Source: Tragulus kanchil (lineage: Eukaryota > Chordata > Mammalia > Artiodactyla > Tragulidae). Taken from it: a stretch of DNA of 64,000 bases. The notes under the pieces were generated by a model. The model was not told where the DNA came from. It did no database searches and saw only the letters and a list, made by a program, of their open reading frames with translations. Shown piece by piece: positions 23,861 to 37,081 of this stretch. Within the stretch, counting starts at the first letter, position 1; the number at the start of each line of letters is the position of its first letter. The stretch lies in assembly GCA_022376925.1 (NCBI GenBank), contig JAIOJX010000004.1, positions 744,001 to 808,000 on the forward strand. The letters run 5' to 3'. Position numbers and translations under genes: made by a program.

Positions 23861-25860
23861 CATGCTTTTCAATCTTTTCAGTGAACTTCTTATGAGAAGA
23901 AGTCTCTTTTAATAAATGATGTTGAGAAAATTGGACAACCACATGCCACAGAATGAAACTGGAGCCCTATCTTACACCATATACACAAGTCACTCAGAAT
24001 GGATCTCAGACTTGAATGCAAGACCTGAAACCATAAAACCCTTAGAACAAAACAGGTGGCAAGCTTCTTGACACTGATCTTATAGATGGTCTTTTGGATT
24101 GGACATCAAAAGCAAAGGAACAAAGGAAAATACAAACAAGTGGGACTACATCAAACTACAAAGTTTCTGCATAGCAAAGCAGCAAAAGTCCAAAAAGCAA
24201 CCTACTGTATAGGAGGAGGCATTTACAAATAATATATCTGAGAAGAAGTTAATATGCAAAAATCTATCAATATGAAGAACTCATACCACTCAACAGCAAA
24301 AATAAAAAAAACAAACAGGAAATTCCAAAGAATCCAATTAAAAATGGGCAGAGATCTGAATAGTCATTTTTCCAAGCAAGACACACAAATTGATCAATAG
24401 GCACATAAACATCACTAACAGTGTTCAACATCACTTATAAACAGGAAAAGGCAAACCAAAATATCACCTCACATCTGTCAGAATGGCTATTATCAAAGAA
24501 GACAACAGATACTAAGTCTTGACAGAGATCTGCAGAAAAGGGAACACTTGCACACTATTGATGGGAATGGAAATTGATGCAACCACTATGAGAAACAGTA
24601 TGGTGATTCCTCAAAAAAAATAGGACTACCATAAGATGAAGCAATCTCCACTTCTGAAAAGACATATTCACCCCATATTCTGCAACATTACTTACAATAG
24701 CCAAACAATGTAGTAAAATCTGAGGTGTATGAACCCACTTAGCATTTGAGGAATGTGGAATCAGGTTCAGTATATCAGATCCAAGACTATTTATTTCATC
24801 TATTGGTGACCAAGGGTCTCCATTATCATACTGATCATCAGTGAGATCTATGTATTTGGTCACATTTTGGGCAACTAGTGAATAGGCAAAAGTTGTCAAT
24901 TGGCTACGAGAAAAATTACTCACCAGACAAAATGCAAAATCAATATAAAGAATGATATAGCCTTAGTCATTTGGAAGCATGCTTTTCAATCTTTTCAGTG
25001 AACTTCTTATGAGAAGAAGTCTCTTTTAATAAATGATGTTGAGAAAATTGGACAACCACATGCCACAGAATGAAACTGGAGCCCTATCTTACACCATATA
25101 CACAAGTCACTCAGAATGGATCTCAGACTTGAATGCAAGACCTGAAACCATAAAACCCTTAGAACAAAACAGGTGGCAAGCTTCTTGACACTGATCTTAT
25201 AGATGGTCTTTTGGATTGGACATCAAAAGCAAAGGAACAAAGGAAAATACAAACAAGTGGGACTACATCAAACTACAAAGTTTCTGCATAGCAAAGCAGC
25301 AAAAGTCCAAAAAGCAACCTACTGTATAGGAGGAGGCATTTACAAATAATATATCTGAGAAGAAGTTAATATGCAAAAATCTATCAATATGAAGAACTCA
25401 TACCACTCAACAGCAAAAATAAAAAAAACAAACAGGAAATTCCAAAGAATCCAATTAAAAATGGGCAGAGATCTGAATAGTCATTTTTCCAAGCAAGACA
25501 TACAAATTGATCAATAGGCACATAAACATCACTAACAGTGTTCAACATCACTTATAAACAGGAAAAGGCAAACCAAAATATCACCTCACATCTGTCAGAA
25601 TGGCTATTATCAAAGAAGACAACAGATACTAAGTCTTGACAGAGATCTGCAGAAAAGGGAACACTTGCACACTATTGATGGGAATGGAAATTGATGCAAC
25701 CACTATGAGAAACAGTATGGTGATTCCTCAAAAAAAAAAAAAATAGGACTACCATAAGATGAAGCAATCTCACTTCTGGATATTTATCTGAAAAAAATTA
25801 AAACATAGCTTTAAAAAGACATATTCACCCCATATTCTGCAACATTACTTACAATAGCCA
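23591..25860. repeat. Direct duplication D9 (23591-24720 and 24721-25860), offset 1130 then 1117 bp
   Basis: tgaggtgtatgaacccactt occurs at 23591 and 24721 (and at 22481 through D8, so this block appears three times). Copy 2 has small deletions near 24748 and 24790. The end of copy 1 (24640-24720) lacks about 70 bp that are present at 25770-25830. Confidence 0.92.
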
Positions 25861-25915
25861 AAGCATGAAAACAACCTAAATGTCCCTCAATGAATGAGTA
25901 GATAAATGTGATGTG

Positions 25916-25961
<46 letters not shown>

Positions 25962-26275
25962 AGTATTACTAATGTAAATATAGTATTAATATATAATAGT
26001 ATTCAGTCATAAAAAGGAATGAAATCTTGCCATTTGCAACAACATGGATGGAACTGGAGAGCATTATGCTAAGTGAAATAAAACAGAAAAAGATGAATGC
26101 TGCATGAATACAATTAAATGTGGAACCAGAAACAAAAAATATATTTAAAGAATGAGCACATGCATATAAAAAAACATGGTGGTGGTTTCCTGAGTTATGA
26201 GAGGTGGGTGAAATGGGTGAAATTCTTTTTAAAAGCTTCAGTCCTGTGATTTGAGCATTTCATTAAAAAATAAAT
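23900..26275 (+). mobile_element. Old L1 (L1M-type) 3' end, duplicated internally by D9
   Basis: Carries a degraded L1 ORF2 C-terminal region and 3' UTR, for example ttacaccatatacacaagtc, agaatggctattatcaaaga and the late aacaacatggatggaactgg near 26038. Many stops; non-functional. It ends in an A-rich stretch near 26270. Confidence 0.8.
25915..25959. repeat. (TA)n microsatellite
   Basis: About 20 TA dinucleotides within the old L1 3' UTR. Confidence 0.95.
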
Positions 26276-26342
26276 GCATTAATTTTCAAGTGATTGAAAT
26301 ACAGGTTTTAGCCAAAGGATTGTTCTTGGATAAGAAATAATC

Positions 26343-26575
26343 CAGGACTCTGCTGTGCTCAGTTGGACTGTGCTCCAATCCTCTGTGACCCATGGACTGT
26401 AACACACCAGGCTCCCCTGTCCACGGAATATCCCAAGCAAGAATACTGTAGGTTGCCATTTCCTTTTCCAGGGGATCTTCCTGATCCAGGGACTGAACCC
26501 ATGTCTCTTTCATCCCCTGCACTAGCAGGCAGATTCTTTACTGCTGGATCAATTCTTTACCACTGGAAAGCTCAA
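26343..26575 (-). mobile_element. Bov-tA/Bov-A type SINE, reverse
   Basis: Complement of a ruminant SINE: gtgctcagttggactgtgct, cccatggactgtaacacacc, the block cttcctgatccagggactga (B box complement) and gcaggcagattctttactgc. Confidence 0.8.
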
Positions 26576-26855
26576 TCTAGGACTGGATACATACATTTAG
26601 CTGCCTAGATTATAGCTTCCCTGTGCTATCTTCCCTGCTAACACCAATACTTCCTGAGGTTAATCCTCTTCAGGACCGCTGAAGTTACAGACCTGCTAGA
26701 AAAATGTGATCCTCTGTTATTCATAATTTCTCTCACCAGTGTCCTGAAGAGTGTCAGTTCCCAGATCACAACCTGAAGATTTCCTTCCAACCAACAGAAG
26801 TCTTCTGCTTTTAGAGGTGCTAATTAAGAGCTGTCTGGAAATGAATGACAGTCCA

Positions 26856-27065
26856 GGAGGGCTTACCAGGTGGCTCAATGGTAAAGAATCCACCTGCCAA
26901 TAAAGGAGATGCAGGAGCCACAGGTTCAATCCATGGGTCAGAAAGACCCCCTGGAGGAGAAACTGGCAACCCACTCCAGTATTCTTGCCCGGAAAACCCC
27001 ACGGACAGAGAAGCCTGGTGGGCTGCAGTCCATAGGGTTGCAAAGAGTTGAACACGACTGAGCAT
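26856..27065 (+). mobile_element. Bov-tA SINE (copy 1 of D10)
   Basis: Head ggtggctcaatggtaaagaa, middle cactccagtattcttgcccg, end tgcagtccatagggttgcaa followed by aacacgactgagca. The second copy is at 27961-28170. Confidence 0.85.
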
Positions 27066-27960
27066 ACCCGCACCAGGAAGGACAGAGTAAAGAAGCAGGC
27101 TTTGTACAAGATCAAGAGACAGCACTCAGCTATGAATAAACCAGTCCCACAAAGGACCATTGGGACAGAAAGAGACGGGGAGCAGCGGAAGGGCAGGAGG
27201 CTAGGAAAAGCACTTCATTATGAACAGAAGAAAGGGAACAAAAATTTCCAGGCAAAGACCATGAGCTAAGGCTTTGAACCGTAAAGGAAGTCAGTTATCT
27301 GATACAGTATTTTCTGTGACCTGATAGAGCTTGTTAAAGTGGTAGCAAATCTAGGCCTAAGGCCAGTTGTACATACCATTTTAATGGCATTCAAAAAAGT
27401 TCAATTTCTTGCAAGATGCAATGGAAAAGTGAAATCTTTCCAAAGATGAGTGAAATGAGTACCTTTCTATTAATATGGATGTTTAAACTAATTAACACTT
27501 ATGTAGCACTAAATTCATCTTGTAATATTTACAAAGAATAAATTCTTTTGCATTGAAAAAGCCTAGCTTATCTTAGGTGAATAAAGCAAGATGAAGAAAA
27601 GTTTAAGTTTATGTTTCTATTAAATAGAAAATCTCTGGTTCAGAGCAGTAGAAAATAGCTGGAATAGGGTTCCAGAGGTATTTCAGCCTCTCGTTCTGTT
27701 ACCCTCCAGCTGTACCTGCATATTTATCTTGGGTACTTTAAAAGATACTTTAAAAGATATGTTCAAGGCCTAAGGCAGAGCAACTGCATCACCATCTCAA
27801 GCAAGGAAACCAGATGCTGTGCTACACTTTAAAGCTCCCCAGGTGATTGCTATATCTAACTGTTTCTGGTTTTTCTTTCCCAAATCCAAAACTGTATCTC
27901 TGCCCTTAATTTTTCCTTGTATGTAAAATTAAGAGCTGCCTGAAACTGACTGACACTCCA

Positions 27961-28170
27961 GGAGGGCTTACCAGGTGGCTCAATGGTAAAGAATCCACCT
28001 GCCAATAAAGGAGATGCAGGAGCCACAGGTTCAATCCATGGGTCAGAAAGACCCCCTGGAGGAGAAACTGGCAACCCACTCCAGTATTCTTGCCCGGAAA
28101 ACCCCACGGACAGAGAAGCCTGGTGGGCTGCAGTCCATAGGGTTGCAAAGAGTTGAACACGACTGAGCAT
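27961..28170 (+). mobile_element. Bov-tA SINE (copy 2 of D10)
   Basis: Sequence-identical duplicate of the SINE at 26856, within the repeated block and not an independent insertion. Confidence 0.85.
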
Positions 28171-29234
28171 ACCCGCACCAGGAAGGACAGAGTAAAGAAG
28201 CAGGCTTTGTACAAGATCAAGAGACAGCACTCAGCTATGAATAAACCAGTCCCACAAAGGACCATTGGGACAGAAAGAGACGGGGAGCAGCGGAAGGGCA
28301 GGAGGCTAGGAAAAGCACTTCATTATGAACAGAAGAAAGGGAACAAAAATTTCCAGGCAAAGACCATGAGCTAAGGCTTTGAACCGTAAAGGAAGTCAGT
28401 TATCTGATACAGTATTTTCTGTGACCTGATAGAGCTTGTTAAAGTGGTAGCAAATCTAGGCCTAAGGCCAGTTGTACATACCATTTTAATGGCATTCAAA
28501 AAAGTTCAATTTCTTGCAAGATGCAATGGAAAAGTGAAATCTTTCCAAAGATGAGTGAAATGAGTACCTTTCTATTAATATGGATGTTTAAACTAATTAA
28601 CACTTATGTAGCACTAAATTCATCTTGTAATATTTACAAAGAATAAATTCTTTTGCATTGAAAAAGCCTAGCTTATCTTAGGTGAATAAAGCAAGATGAA
28701 GAAAAGTTTAAGTTTATGTTTCTATTAAATAGAAAATCTCTGGTTCAGAGCAGTAGAAAATAGCTGGAATAGGGTTCCAGAGGTATTTCAGCCTCTCGTT
28801 CTGTTACCCTCCAGCTGTACCTGCATATTTATCTTGGGTACTTTAAAAGATACTTTAAAAGATATGTTCAAGGCCTAAGGCAGAGCAACTGCATCACCAT
28901 CTCAAGCAAGGAAACCAGATGCTGTGCTACACTTTAAAGCTCCCCAGGTGATTGCTATATCTAACTGTTTTTACTCCCGAGGTTCTTGACTTTCCTTGTT
29001 TTGAAGGTCTTAATAGTCTTCTATAGCACTGGTCAGTCGTTTTGTAGACTGTTCCTCATTTGAGATTTGTGTGGCATTTTTCTCATGATTAATTGGGATT
29101 ATGGATTACTTCACAAAATATGTAAAAACTTTGAGCTGGCTTTACAATGCTGATAATCCACTACCCTGGTCTTAATTTCCTTATCTGTGAAATAAAACCA
29201 TCTGTCCCTTAAGTGCATTTTTTTGCTGTTTTCT

Positions 29235-29735
29235 GCAACACTTTTTTCTTTTTAATTGAAGTAAGGTTGATGTATAATATATAAATTACAGCTATGTGTA
29301 TAGTGTTTCACAATTTTTAATGTTTATACTTCATTTATAATTATTATAAATAATGACAGTATTCCCTGTGTTTCACAGTATATCCTTGCAGATTTTTAGA
29401 AAGTTTTAAAATTTATTTTTAGTTGGAGGTAGATTATTTTATACTTAAGAGTTTGTACTAATACCTCTTAATCTCCTACCTCTATATTACCCCCTTTCCT
29501 CCCCACTGGTAACCATTGGTTTGTTCTCTATATCCATGAGTCTGCTTTTTTTCTGACTATATTCACTAGTTTGTGGGGTTTTGTTTTTGTTTTCTAGATT
29601 CTACATATAAATGCTGTCCTACAACATTTGACTTTCTCCACCTGACATTTCATTTAGCATAAAGCCATCCAAGTCCATCCTTGTCCTTGCAACTAGCAAG
29701 ATTATATCATTTTAATGGCTGAATATTTCATTACA
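29235..29735 (-). mobile_element. Old L1 3' UTR fragment, reverse
   Basis: Complement of an L1M 3' end: ttaattgaagtaaggttgat at the left, ccactggtaaccattggttt and tttcatttagcataaagcca to the right. Confidence 0.7.
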
Positions 29736-29779
29736 TATATAAACAGGACTGGGATTAATAGAGATTTCATTCTAAAGAG

Positions 29780-30890
29780 GAATACAAAAAAGTTGCTCAG
29801 GCTCTGGTACCCACAAAAGAGCTGGACCTATCTGCTAGTCTTGGAGTGTCTCCAGAGAGGCGGACAGAACTGGAACGGAGCTGCAGCACCCTGGGGAGAG
29901 AAACACCGGTAGCAGCCATTCTTGGAAGCTCCAGTACCTGTGTGAGCCATTGTGAAATCCTCCTGTTAGCTCCTTAGTGCCAAGACTTGGCCTCACCCAA
30001 CGGCCTGAAGGCACCAGTGCTGGAATGCTTCGAACCAAGCAACTAACTAGGTGCGAATACGGTCCCACCCAACGGCAGAAAAACTGCCAAAATAACTCCG
30101 GAGCCCACAGAGGCCTCTGGACACAAGTTGCCTTGCCCACCAGAGAGCCAGGACCCTGCTCTGTTTACCAGCATGCGGGCGCCTTCCCAGAATCCCCTGG
30201 GCCCGGGCCCTGGCCCTGCCCTCCAGGAATCAGGCTGGCTCAAAACTCTCGACCAGGTTCATTCACCGAGAGCTGACACCAGATTCGAGGGCAGACACCA
30301 CCCACATTCTCATAGCCTGAAGACCAGCCTGCCCACACAAGGTCAGACTCTGCCCTGGAACCAGCTGGGCTCGGGTCCTGCCCAACTTCAGGCCAACACA
30401 AGTTTCAGGACACCACGGGCCCCAAGTCCAACTGTGTCAGGAACCAACCCTCTTCTACCAGTGATCCGACACCATCTCTGGAACCCCTGCACCCTGCAAC
30501 CAGACTCTAGGACTCAGCTCTGCCTGCCAATAGTCCAGCACTAGCCCTGGGCCCTGGATTCTCCCACCAGTAGGCAAGCAACAACCGCAGAGTCTCAGAA
30601 CCCTGACACCCCACTAGTCCAGGTGCCCTTGTGACCAGACTTCTACACAAGGCTGGTCCTGGGGCCAACCACGCCTACCAGACAGCCGACATAGCCTGCT
30701 GCAAAAGAAGGACTCTGCAGCTCTCAGAGACAGAATCCTAGAGCACACAGCCCCGGGGGAAGAGAGGACTGTGTGCAACTGGGATGCCTAGGGCTTCACC
30801 GGCAGAAGCCACTTCTCCAAGATTGGGAAACCTGACAGATACGTAAAAATACAAACAGCAACTTAGGCAAAATGAACCACGGAGAAGAGC
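29780..30890 (+). mobile_element. GC-rich, probably an old L1 5' UTR
   Basis: About 1.1 kb much richer in G+C than its surroundings, with repeated cccac and ccagg motifs. It ends in a section resembling the L1 5' UTR/ORF1 junction: cttctccaagattgggaaac, cagcaacttaggcaaaatga. No L1 ORF follows; a SINE fragment adjoins it. The three open frames across it look like by-products of high GC. Confidence 0.4.
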
Positions 30891-30904
30891 ATTTTTCACA
30901 AGTG

Positions 30905-30985
30905 CTGTTCAGACTATCTCTGGGCAGGGATTGATTCCTGGCAGTAAAAACACCAAGTCCTAACCAATGGACCATCAGGGAATTT
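30905..30985 (-). mobile_element. tRNA-derived SINE head, reverse
   Basis: Complement of a SINE head: gggattgattcctggcagta, then cctaaccaatggaccatcag and ggaattt. Recurs at about 32007-32080 through D11. Confidence 0.55.
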
Positions 30986-31140
30986 GAGAGTGTTCTTTTT
31001 TAAATCACCCCTGCACCCCGACTTCCAAAAGGCAGACACAATATACATTTTCTTAACTTTTTCAATTCAAAGACGATTTCCTTTTTTTAGAGAGAGAAAT
31101 GTATTTCTACTTGGGGTTATTATCTCCTCTGTACTAGTGT

Positions 31141-31148
31141 ATACACAC

Positions 31149-31209
<61 letters not shown>

Positions 31210-31210
31210 T
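31141..31210. repeat. Compound (TA)n(CA)n microsatellite
   Basis: A short ACAC run, then a TATG segment, then about 22 TA units and ACACACACA. Recurs at about 32233-32299 with fewer TA units. Confidence 0.95.
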
Positions 31211-31394
31211 AGTTTTCATTTCTACTTAAACTATTTTTAATCTTTATTTTTCCAGTGTCAACTTCCTCTATCAGTCAGTAATTCTGAATTTCCACAGATC
31301 TGTCTTACATGCTTTGATGCTACTGGTAATAATCTCATCCACAAAAGCAGGTGTTTCAGTTACCACCTATATATATCCATAAGGAATACTCATA

Positions 31395-31528
31395 CTTTTT
31401 TTAAAATTTAATTTTGGCCTCTTTTATTGACCTTTCACTTATTTATTTTCATCCATCCCCTCTCCTTGGCCTGTGTGGGCCTCCCATTGCAGTGGCCTCT
31501 TTCGTTGCAGAGCACCAGCTTTGGAAGT
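31395..31528 (-). mobile_element. CHR-type SINE 3' part, reverse
   Basis: Its complement matches the unusual tail of the SINEs at 34320 and 60405: ggtgctctgcaacgaaagag, gccactgcaatgggaggccc, then ggatggatgaaaataaataa and gtgaaaggtcaataaa. Recurs at about 32487-32620 through D11. Confidence 0.65.
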
Positions 31529-32241
31529 GTTGTCTCACTCATACATTTTTATCTGTGTCCAGAATTTTTAAACATATATCCACTGACCTATGATATCTGC
31601 CCTTGACTGTCTCAAATTCAAACCATCATTTTGAATCTTTAAATTCAGAATGTCAGAATTTAACTGATATCCTTCTCCTGCTCCACTGCAAGGTGCTTCA
31701 CCTACAAGGTTTAAAATTCAGTGAACAGCTGCAAAGTTGATTACACAAGTCAAAAACGCTGACATAGATGGCCCGGGGGGGAAGAGAGGACTAGCCTGCT
31801 GCAAAGAAGGACTCTGCAGCTCTCAGAGACAGAATCCTAGAGCACACAGCCGGGGAAGAGACTGTGTGCAACTGGGATGCCTAGGGCTTCACCGGCAGAA
31901 GCCACTTCTCCAAGATTGGGAAACCTGACAGATACGTAAAAATACAAACAGCAACTTAGGCAAAATGAACCACGGAGAAGAGCATTTTTCACAAGTGCTG
32001 TTCAGACTATCTCTGGGCAGGGATTGATTCCTGGCAGTAAAAACACCAAGTCCTAACCAATGGACCATCAGGGAATTTGAGAGTGTTCTTTTTTAAATCA
32101 CCCCTGCACCCCGACTTCCAAAAGGCAGACACAATATACATTTTCTTAACTTTTTCAATTCAAAGACGATTTCCTTTTTTTAGAGAGAGAAATGTATTTC
32201 TACTTGGGGTTATTATCTCCTCTGTACTAGTGTATACACAC

Positions 32242-32298
<57 letters not shown>

Positions 32299-33014
32299 TA
32301 GTTTTCATTTCTACTTAAACTATTTTTAATCTTTATTTTTCCAGTGTCAACTTCCTCTATCAGTCAGTAATTCTGAATTTCCACAGATCTGTCTTACATG
32401 CTTTGATGCTACTGGTAATAATCTCATCCACAAAAGCAGGTGTTTCAGTTACCACCTATATATATCCATAAGGAATACTCATACTTTTTTTAAAATTTAA
32501 TTTTGGCCTCTTTTATTGACCTTTCACTTATTTATTTTCATCCATCCCCTCTCCTTGGCCTGTGTGGGCCTCCCATTGCAGTGGCCTCTTTCGTTGCAGA
32601 GCACCAGCTTTGGAAGTGTTGTCTCACTCATACATTTTTATCTGTGTCCAGAATTTTTAAACATATATCCACTGACCTATGATATCTGCCCTTGACTGTC
32701 TCAAATTCAAACCATCATTTTGAATCTTTAAATTCAGAATGTCAGAATTTAACTGATATCCTTCTCCTGCTCCACTGCAAGGTGCTTCACCTACAAGGTT
32801 TAAAATTCAGTGAACAGCTGCAAAGTTGATTACACAAGTCAAAAACGCTGAATTTCCTTGAGGCACCTCCTTGTCCAACTCACCAACAGTGTGCTGTCTT
32901 TCAGTCACTTATTATCTCACTCTCTACTATCAATCAAATAAATATAGGATCCTATGTTCTCTTACTTGGAATACTGCAGTGATTTCCTAAGTATTTTATC
33001 TACATCCATCAAGA

Positions 33015-33500
33015 CATTTTTTTTTTATCCTACTGCTATAACCAAAGGAATATTTTTAAAGACCAATCATACCTTTTCTTAAAATACTTCTAATGTGTAT
33101 AGGATTCATGGCAAAGACCACAATCCTTATCACAGCCTTCAAATTCTGTGTGTTTTGTTTTGCTCTTCTTTACTGCTCCCCTGTACCTTGTTTCATGAAT
33201 CCTTCTTTTTTGTTTTCTTTTTCCTGTTCTTGGCTTTGGCATTTATTTACATGGCATATACTGTTATAGTTACTGACTCTGAACTCAAATCCATCACGTA
33301 GGCACATCCATGCTAGAAAAGGATTCCTTGGATGGTAACTTGTCTCTTGGGCTCCATGAAAATTTTCCAATCCTTCCTTAGAGCTCAGGGTAGTCTAGGA
33401 CTCATCTAACCACTCATCCCTCATTCCACCTTGAAGCAGTTTGTGATCTCAGACTCTGACAGCCTTCCTGTCTCTCTCCCTATTTACTCCTCCCCTCCAT
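33015..33500 (+). mobile_element. L2-like ancient LINE fragment
   Basis: Resembles the L2 3' end: cctactgctataaccaaagg, then cttttcttaaaatacttcta and tcatggcaaagaccacaatc. Strongly diverged. Confidence 0.35.
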
Positions 33501-33682
33501 CCAATAGGCATTTCCTGTCACAAACTCTTTGCATTTTTAATCTGTAAGCTGCACATGTTTCTCGATGTACTTAGAATAACACAGTATCTGATGCCTCTCT
33601 TACTTAGGTCAGGTCTGAGTCCTGAGTCAGGTGTCAGCATATAGAAGTATCAAGAGACACCCTGTCCCAAAAGGAAGAGGAT

Positions 33683-33792
33683 GTGTGTAAGGACAGGGAG
33701 GACATGTACAACGACAGGGAAAATGTATGCCAGGACAGGGAGAGGACATGTGCAAGGACAGGGAGGATGTGTGCAAGGACAGGAAGCAGGTG
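33683..33792. repeat. GGACAGGGAGGA-type minisatellite
   Basis: About four degenerate units of roughly 24 bp built on aaggacagggaggacatgtg variants. Confidence 0.8.
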
Positions 33793-34303
33793 GGAACCAG
33801 TTACTGTAGCAAATGAAGCACAACCTCTTCATTGTACCTAAATTCATTGAGAAGCACTTTGTACATGACCGACCTGAGGACTTTGAATTTTTTTCTCTGA
33901 AGGAAAAGTGTAGGGTACTTTATGGAGATGGACATTTTTGATGGAGCTACAAATTAGTATTCCTTTTATTTGTATCCCATTTTGCAGTAGATTCTACAAT
34001 TATTCTTTATAATTCAGGGTCTTATGTTCCTAAACCAGGTGAATCCCTCTAGGGAAAAACAGGAAGGGATTATGGGATATTCAAGGTCCTGATCAACCCC
34101 GTGATTCTATGATTTCAGGATTTGATCTCTATCTTCAGTTAATGACAATTTGTAAAACATACCTTAACTAGTTTATAAACTGTATTAAGGAAATTTAATA
34201 AACACACTTAGCAGCCAGTTTTCATCAGCATCAGAAATATTAAATATGAACAATCAAGTAATGGATCTGAAAATACCCCATACCTTTACTAAAATATTAA
34301 ATC
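33793..34303. other. No gene recognised
   Basis: AT-rich intergenic sequence; nothing supported. Confidence 0.4.
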
Positions 34304-34319
34304 AAAATGAAACAGTTTA

Positions 34320-34610
34320 GAGCTTCCCTGGTGGTCCAGTGTGTAAGGACACTGCCTTGCAGTGCAAGGGGCGCCAGTTCAACCCCAGGCCTGGGAAGAT
34401 CCCACGTGCAGCAGAGCGGCTGGACTGATGTGTCCAATTACCGAGCCGGAGCTCTAGAGCACACGTGCCCAGAGCCAGTGCTCTGCGACAAGAAGTCACT
34501 GCAATGGGAGGCCCAGATGGGTCAAAGAACAAAGATGGATGAAAATAGATAAATGAAAGACCAATAGAAGTGACCCACCCACACCCCTCCCTTCCCAACC
34601 TGCTCCCCCC
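34320..34610 (+). mobile_element. CHR-type SINE with perfect target-site duplication
   Basis: The head agcttccctggtggtccagt and ggcgccagttcaaccccagg (A and B boxes) are followed by a CHR-like middle and an unusual tail (acaaagatggatgaaaatag, then aaatgaaagaccaatagaag). It is flanked by a 16-bp direct repeat aaaatgaaacagttta at 34304-34319 and 34611-34626, which fixes its ends. Confidence 0.85.
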
Positions 34611-34929
34611 AAAATGAAACAGTTTAAATGTTTAAACATAAAAATGAAATTATTTTCTCATAAAAGCTTCTGTAAGAGAACACAGTAGAAACTATTTTGT
34701 TATGTCTGATTAAATGAAAAGTTCTCAGACATTGAACAAAAATATTTTAAAAATATATATCATAAATTGACATCATTAAATTTAAAAACTTTGCTCTGGG
34801 AAAGACCTTGTTACAAGGATGAAAAGTCCAGCGGCAGACCTAGAGGAAAAGGGTGAAAATCAAGTATCTAAAAGAGACTCATACACAGAATACAGCTCTC
34901 TGTAAACTCAAAGAGTAAGAACACAACCA

Positions 34930-35525
34930 GCCCAGTGTGTATTTGTCAATATGTGTGTGTTTGAATGGCAAATAATTACTTGGAAAAAATGTTCAATATA
35001 ATTTTCATTACCCACAAGAAAAATGCAAATTAAAACCACAACAAGATACTTCTGCATGCCTATATGAATGGCAAAAATAAACAATAGTGGCAGTACATAA
35101 TGCTGTCAAGGATGTGGAGGAATTGGTTTATCATGAATTGCTGGGTGCAATGTATACACACTTCATAAATCAGTTTGGCAGTTTCTTAAAAATTAAGCAT
35201 ACACTTGCCATATGACTCAAGAGTTTTACTCCTAGACATTTATCCTGTCCAAAGCAAAACTTAGGTTTATACAAAATCATGAGTTTGAATATTCTTAAAA
35301 GCTTTTAAAAACTTATATCCCCAAACGGGAAACAACCCAAAGGTCCTCCAATGGGAGAACAGATAAATTAAGGTACATCTATACAATACAATACTACCCA
35401 GAGAGGAGAGTTTGGAGGAGAAAGGATACGTGTATATGTATGGCTGAGATCTTTCATTATTCACCTGAAACTACCACAGCACTGCTTGTTAATCAACTAT
35501 ACTGCAGTATAAAATAAAAAGTTAA
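34930..35525 (+). mobile_element. Old L1 3' end
   Basis: Degraded ORF2 C-terminus and 3' UTR: gaaaaatgcaaattaaaacc, gtcaaggatgtggaggaatt, tgaaactaccacagcactgc, then an A-rich end near 35520. Confidence 0.75.
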
Positions 35526-35529
35526 AGAA

Positions 35530-37020
35530 ATATTGCCTGGAAATAAAGAGGAAAAGACTAAAGATATATACACTAACTGAAGTAGACACATTATGATTAG
35601 CTACTTTGTGATCAGGGGGTAAAAATTCAATCTTAAAATCTTATTTACTTTATGGCTCTATTCATATATAACTCTCTAAATGACAAAATTATGATGATGA
35701 AGAAAAGAGGAATTAATGGCAGGGGTCATGGCTGGTGAGAACATCAAGGGTGAAGCAACAACGAATGAATACTTCTACATCCTGCATGTGGTAGTAGTTA
35801 TATTAATCTGTACATTAGACACTTTCCCTAGAACTGTGCACCAAAGAATCAACAGTTCATTTTTCAAATAAAGGTTTAAATCCAAATAAAGTACACAGTT
35901 CGGTAGTGTGGCATATCAATTTGCTTGTTTCCAATGTATTGTGATTATGTAATACTTTATCACTGAGGAAGATTGATAATATAGAACATGACTGTATTGT
36001 TTCTGCATCGTTCATGAGTTTAAATCTATTTTGACATAAAACTGGTCAAATATAGTTACAAGTAATCAGATTAGTGGTTCCTAAGTGCTGGAAGAAGAGG
36101 AAAGAATTAATTATAAAACAGCAGAAGGGAAATTGAGAGAGTGAATGAAATATCTTATATCTTTATAGTCGTGAAGTTTATACAATTACAATAAGCTTAT
36201 CTAAATTCATAGAAGTATACAACTATGAAAGTTTAATTATACTGCATGCAAATTATAATTTAAGCATGAGAAATAATTTCAAAATACAACTTGGTAATAG
36301 TTGTGTCATCTAAACCCAGTTCTGTTATCTCCCTCTAGTTTAAAAACTTGGAACAATAGGATTGATGACCTCTAGATCTGCTGAATTTTACTGAATAACT
36401 TTTAGTGGATGCAACAACCCAGAGTTGAAACTCTATAAACAATTCAAAAGACATGCAGGCATTTCTGAATCCCTGAAAGAAAATTATGTCCCAAATGTAT
36501 TTAAAGTAAATGTTATCTTGTGGTCTTTTTTAGTGTTTCAGTAATTAATAATTCAGCTGGTAGATTAGTTATTCCTATAAATCAGTGTAAATTGTTCAAG
36601 TCAAAGAATATCATCACTTCTATTTGAAAGTTTTGGCTTGATTCTTTCTATTAAAGTCATATCTGATATAACTGAAGTATAATCTTGAACATAAAACGGT
36701 AGTATTCCATTTTTAGTCAAATGATTCTTCCGTGTAGAATATTATTTCCTTAAAAGAAACTGCAGTGTCTTGATGCAGAACAAACAGTCTCATAATATTT
36801 TTAGTTTTTCTTGTCCTGAGCAAGTTAGATGAGAGCTGTTTTGGTCCAGATACATTTGTATTGATCATAGCCTGAGGTATCTTTTAAAACATGGTGTATT
36901 GGCATCCAATCACTTTAGTCTCCTCTGGACTAGAGGTAGACTAGAAGGCCTCAGTCTCCTTTGAAATATTGGTAAACATGGACTTTTGTTATTCTCTTTT
37001 CAACAGTATAAAATTTCCAA
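35530..37020. other. No gene recognised
   Basis: AT-rich intergenic DNA upstream of the L1-B insertion point. It ends in a 21-base A-run with flanking A-rich bases (37021-37045), possibly the tail of an unidentified retroposon. Confidence 0.4.
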
Positions 37021-37081
37021 AAAGAAAAAAAAAAAAAAAAAAAAAGAGAAGCCTGAATAAACACTTTGTTCACTGACCAGT

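Larger units (their letters stand above)
26822..28971. repeat. Direct duplication D10 (26822-27926 and 27927-28971), offset 1105 bp
   Basis: ggagggcttaccaggtggct occurs at 26856 and 27961. The unit contains a whole Bov-tA SINE and the following 800 bp. Copy 1 breaks off at ctaactgttt near 27866, where copy 2 continues. Confidence 0.93.
30690..32850. repeat. Direct duplication D11 (30690-31770 and 31771-32850), offset 1101 then 1093 bp
   Basis: agcctgctgcaaa occurs at 30692 and 31793, preceded in copy 2 by a short scrambled junction (31763-31792). Both copies end at the shared gattacacaagtcaaaaac (31740 and 32829). Confidence 0.92.

Noticed and set aside
22499..24923. Reverse-strand open frame appearing three times (22499, 23609, 24555)
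   Set aside because: Triplication follows from D8 and D9. In the third copy the frame is extended only by a corrupted junction. No family signature.
29977..30544. Proline-rich open frames (99 and 138 codons) in the GC-rich block
   Set aside because: They overlap in different frames, lack splice or domain evidence, and the block resembles an L1 5' UTR.
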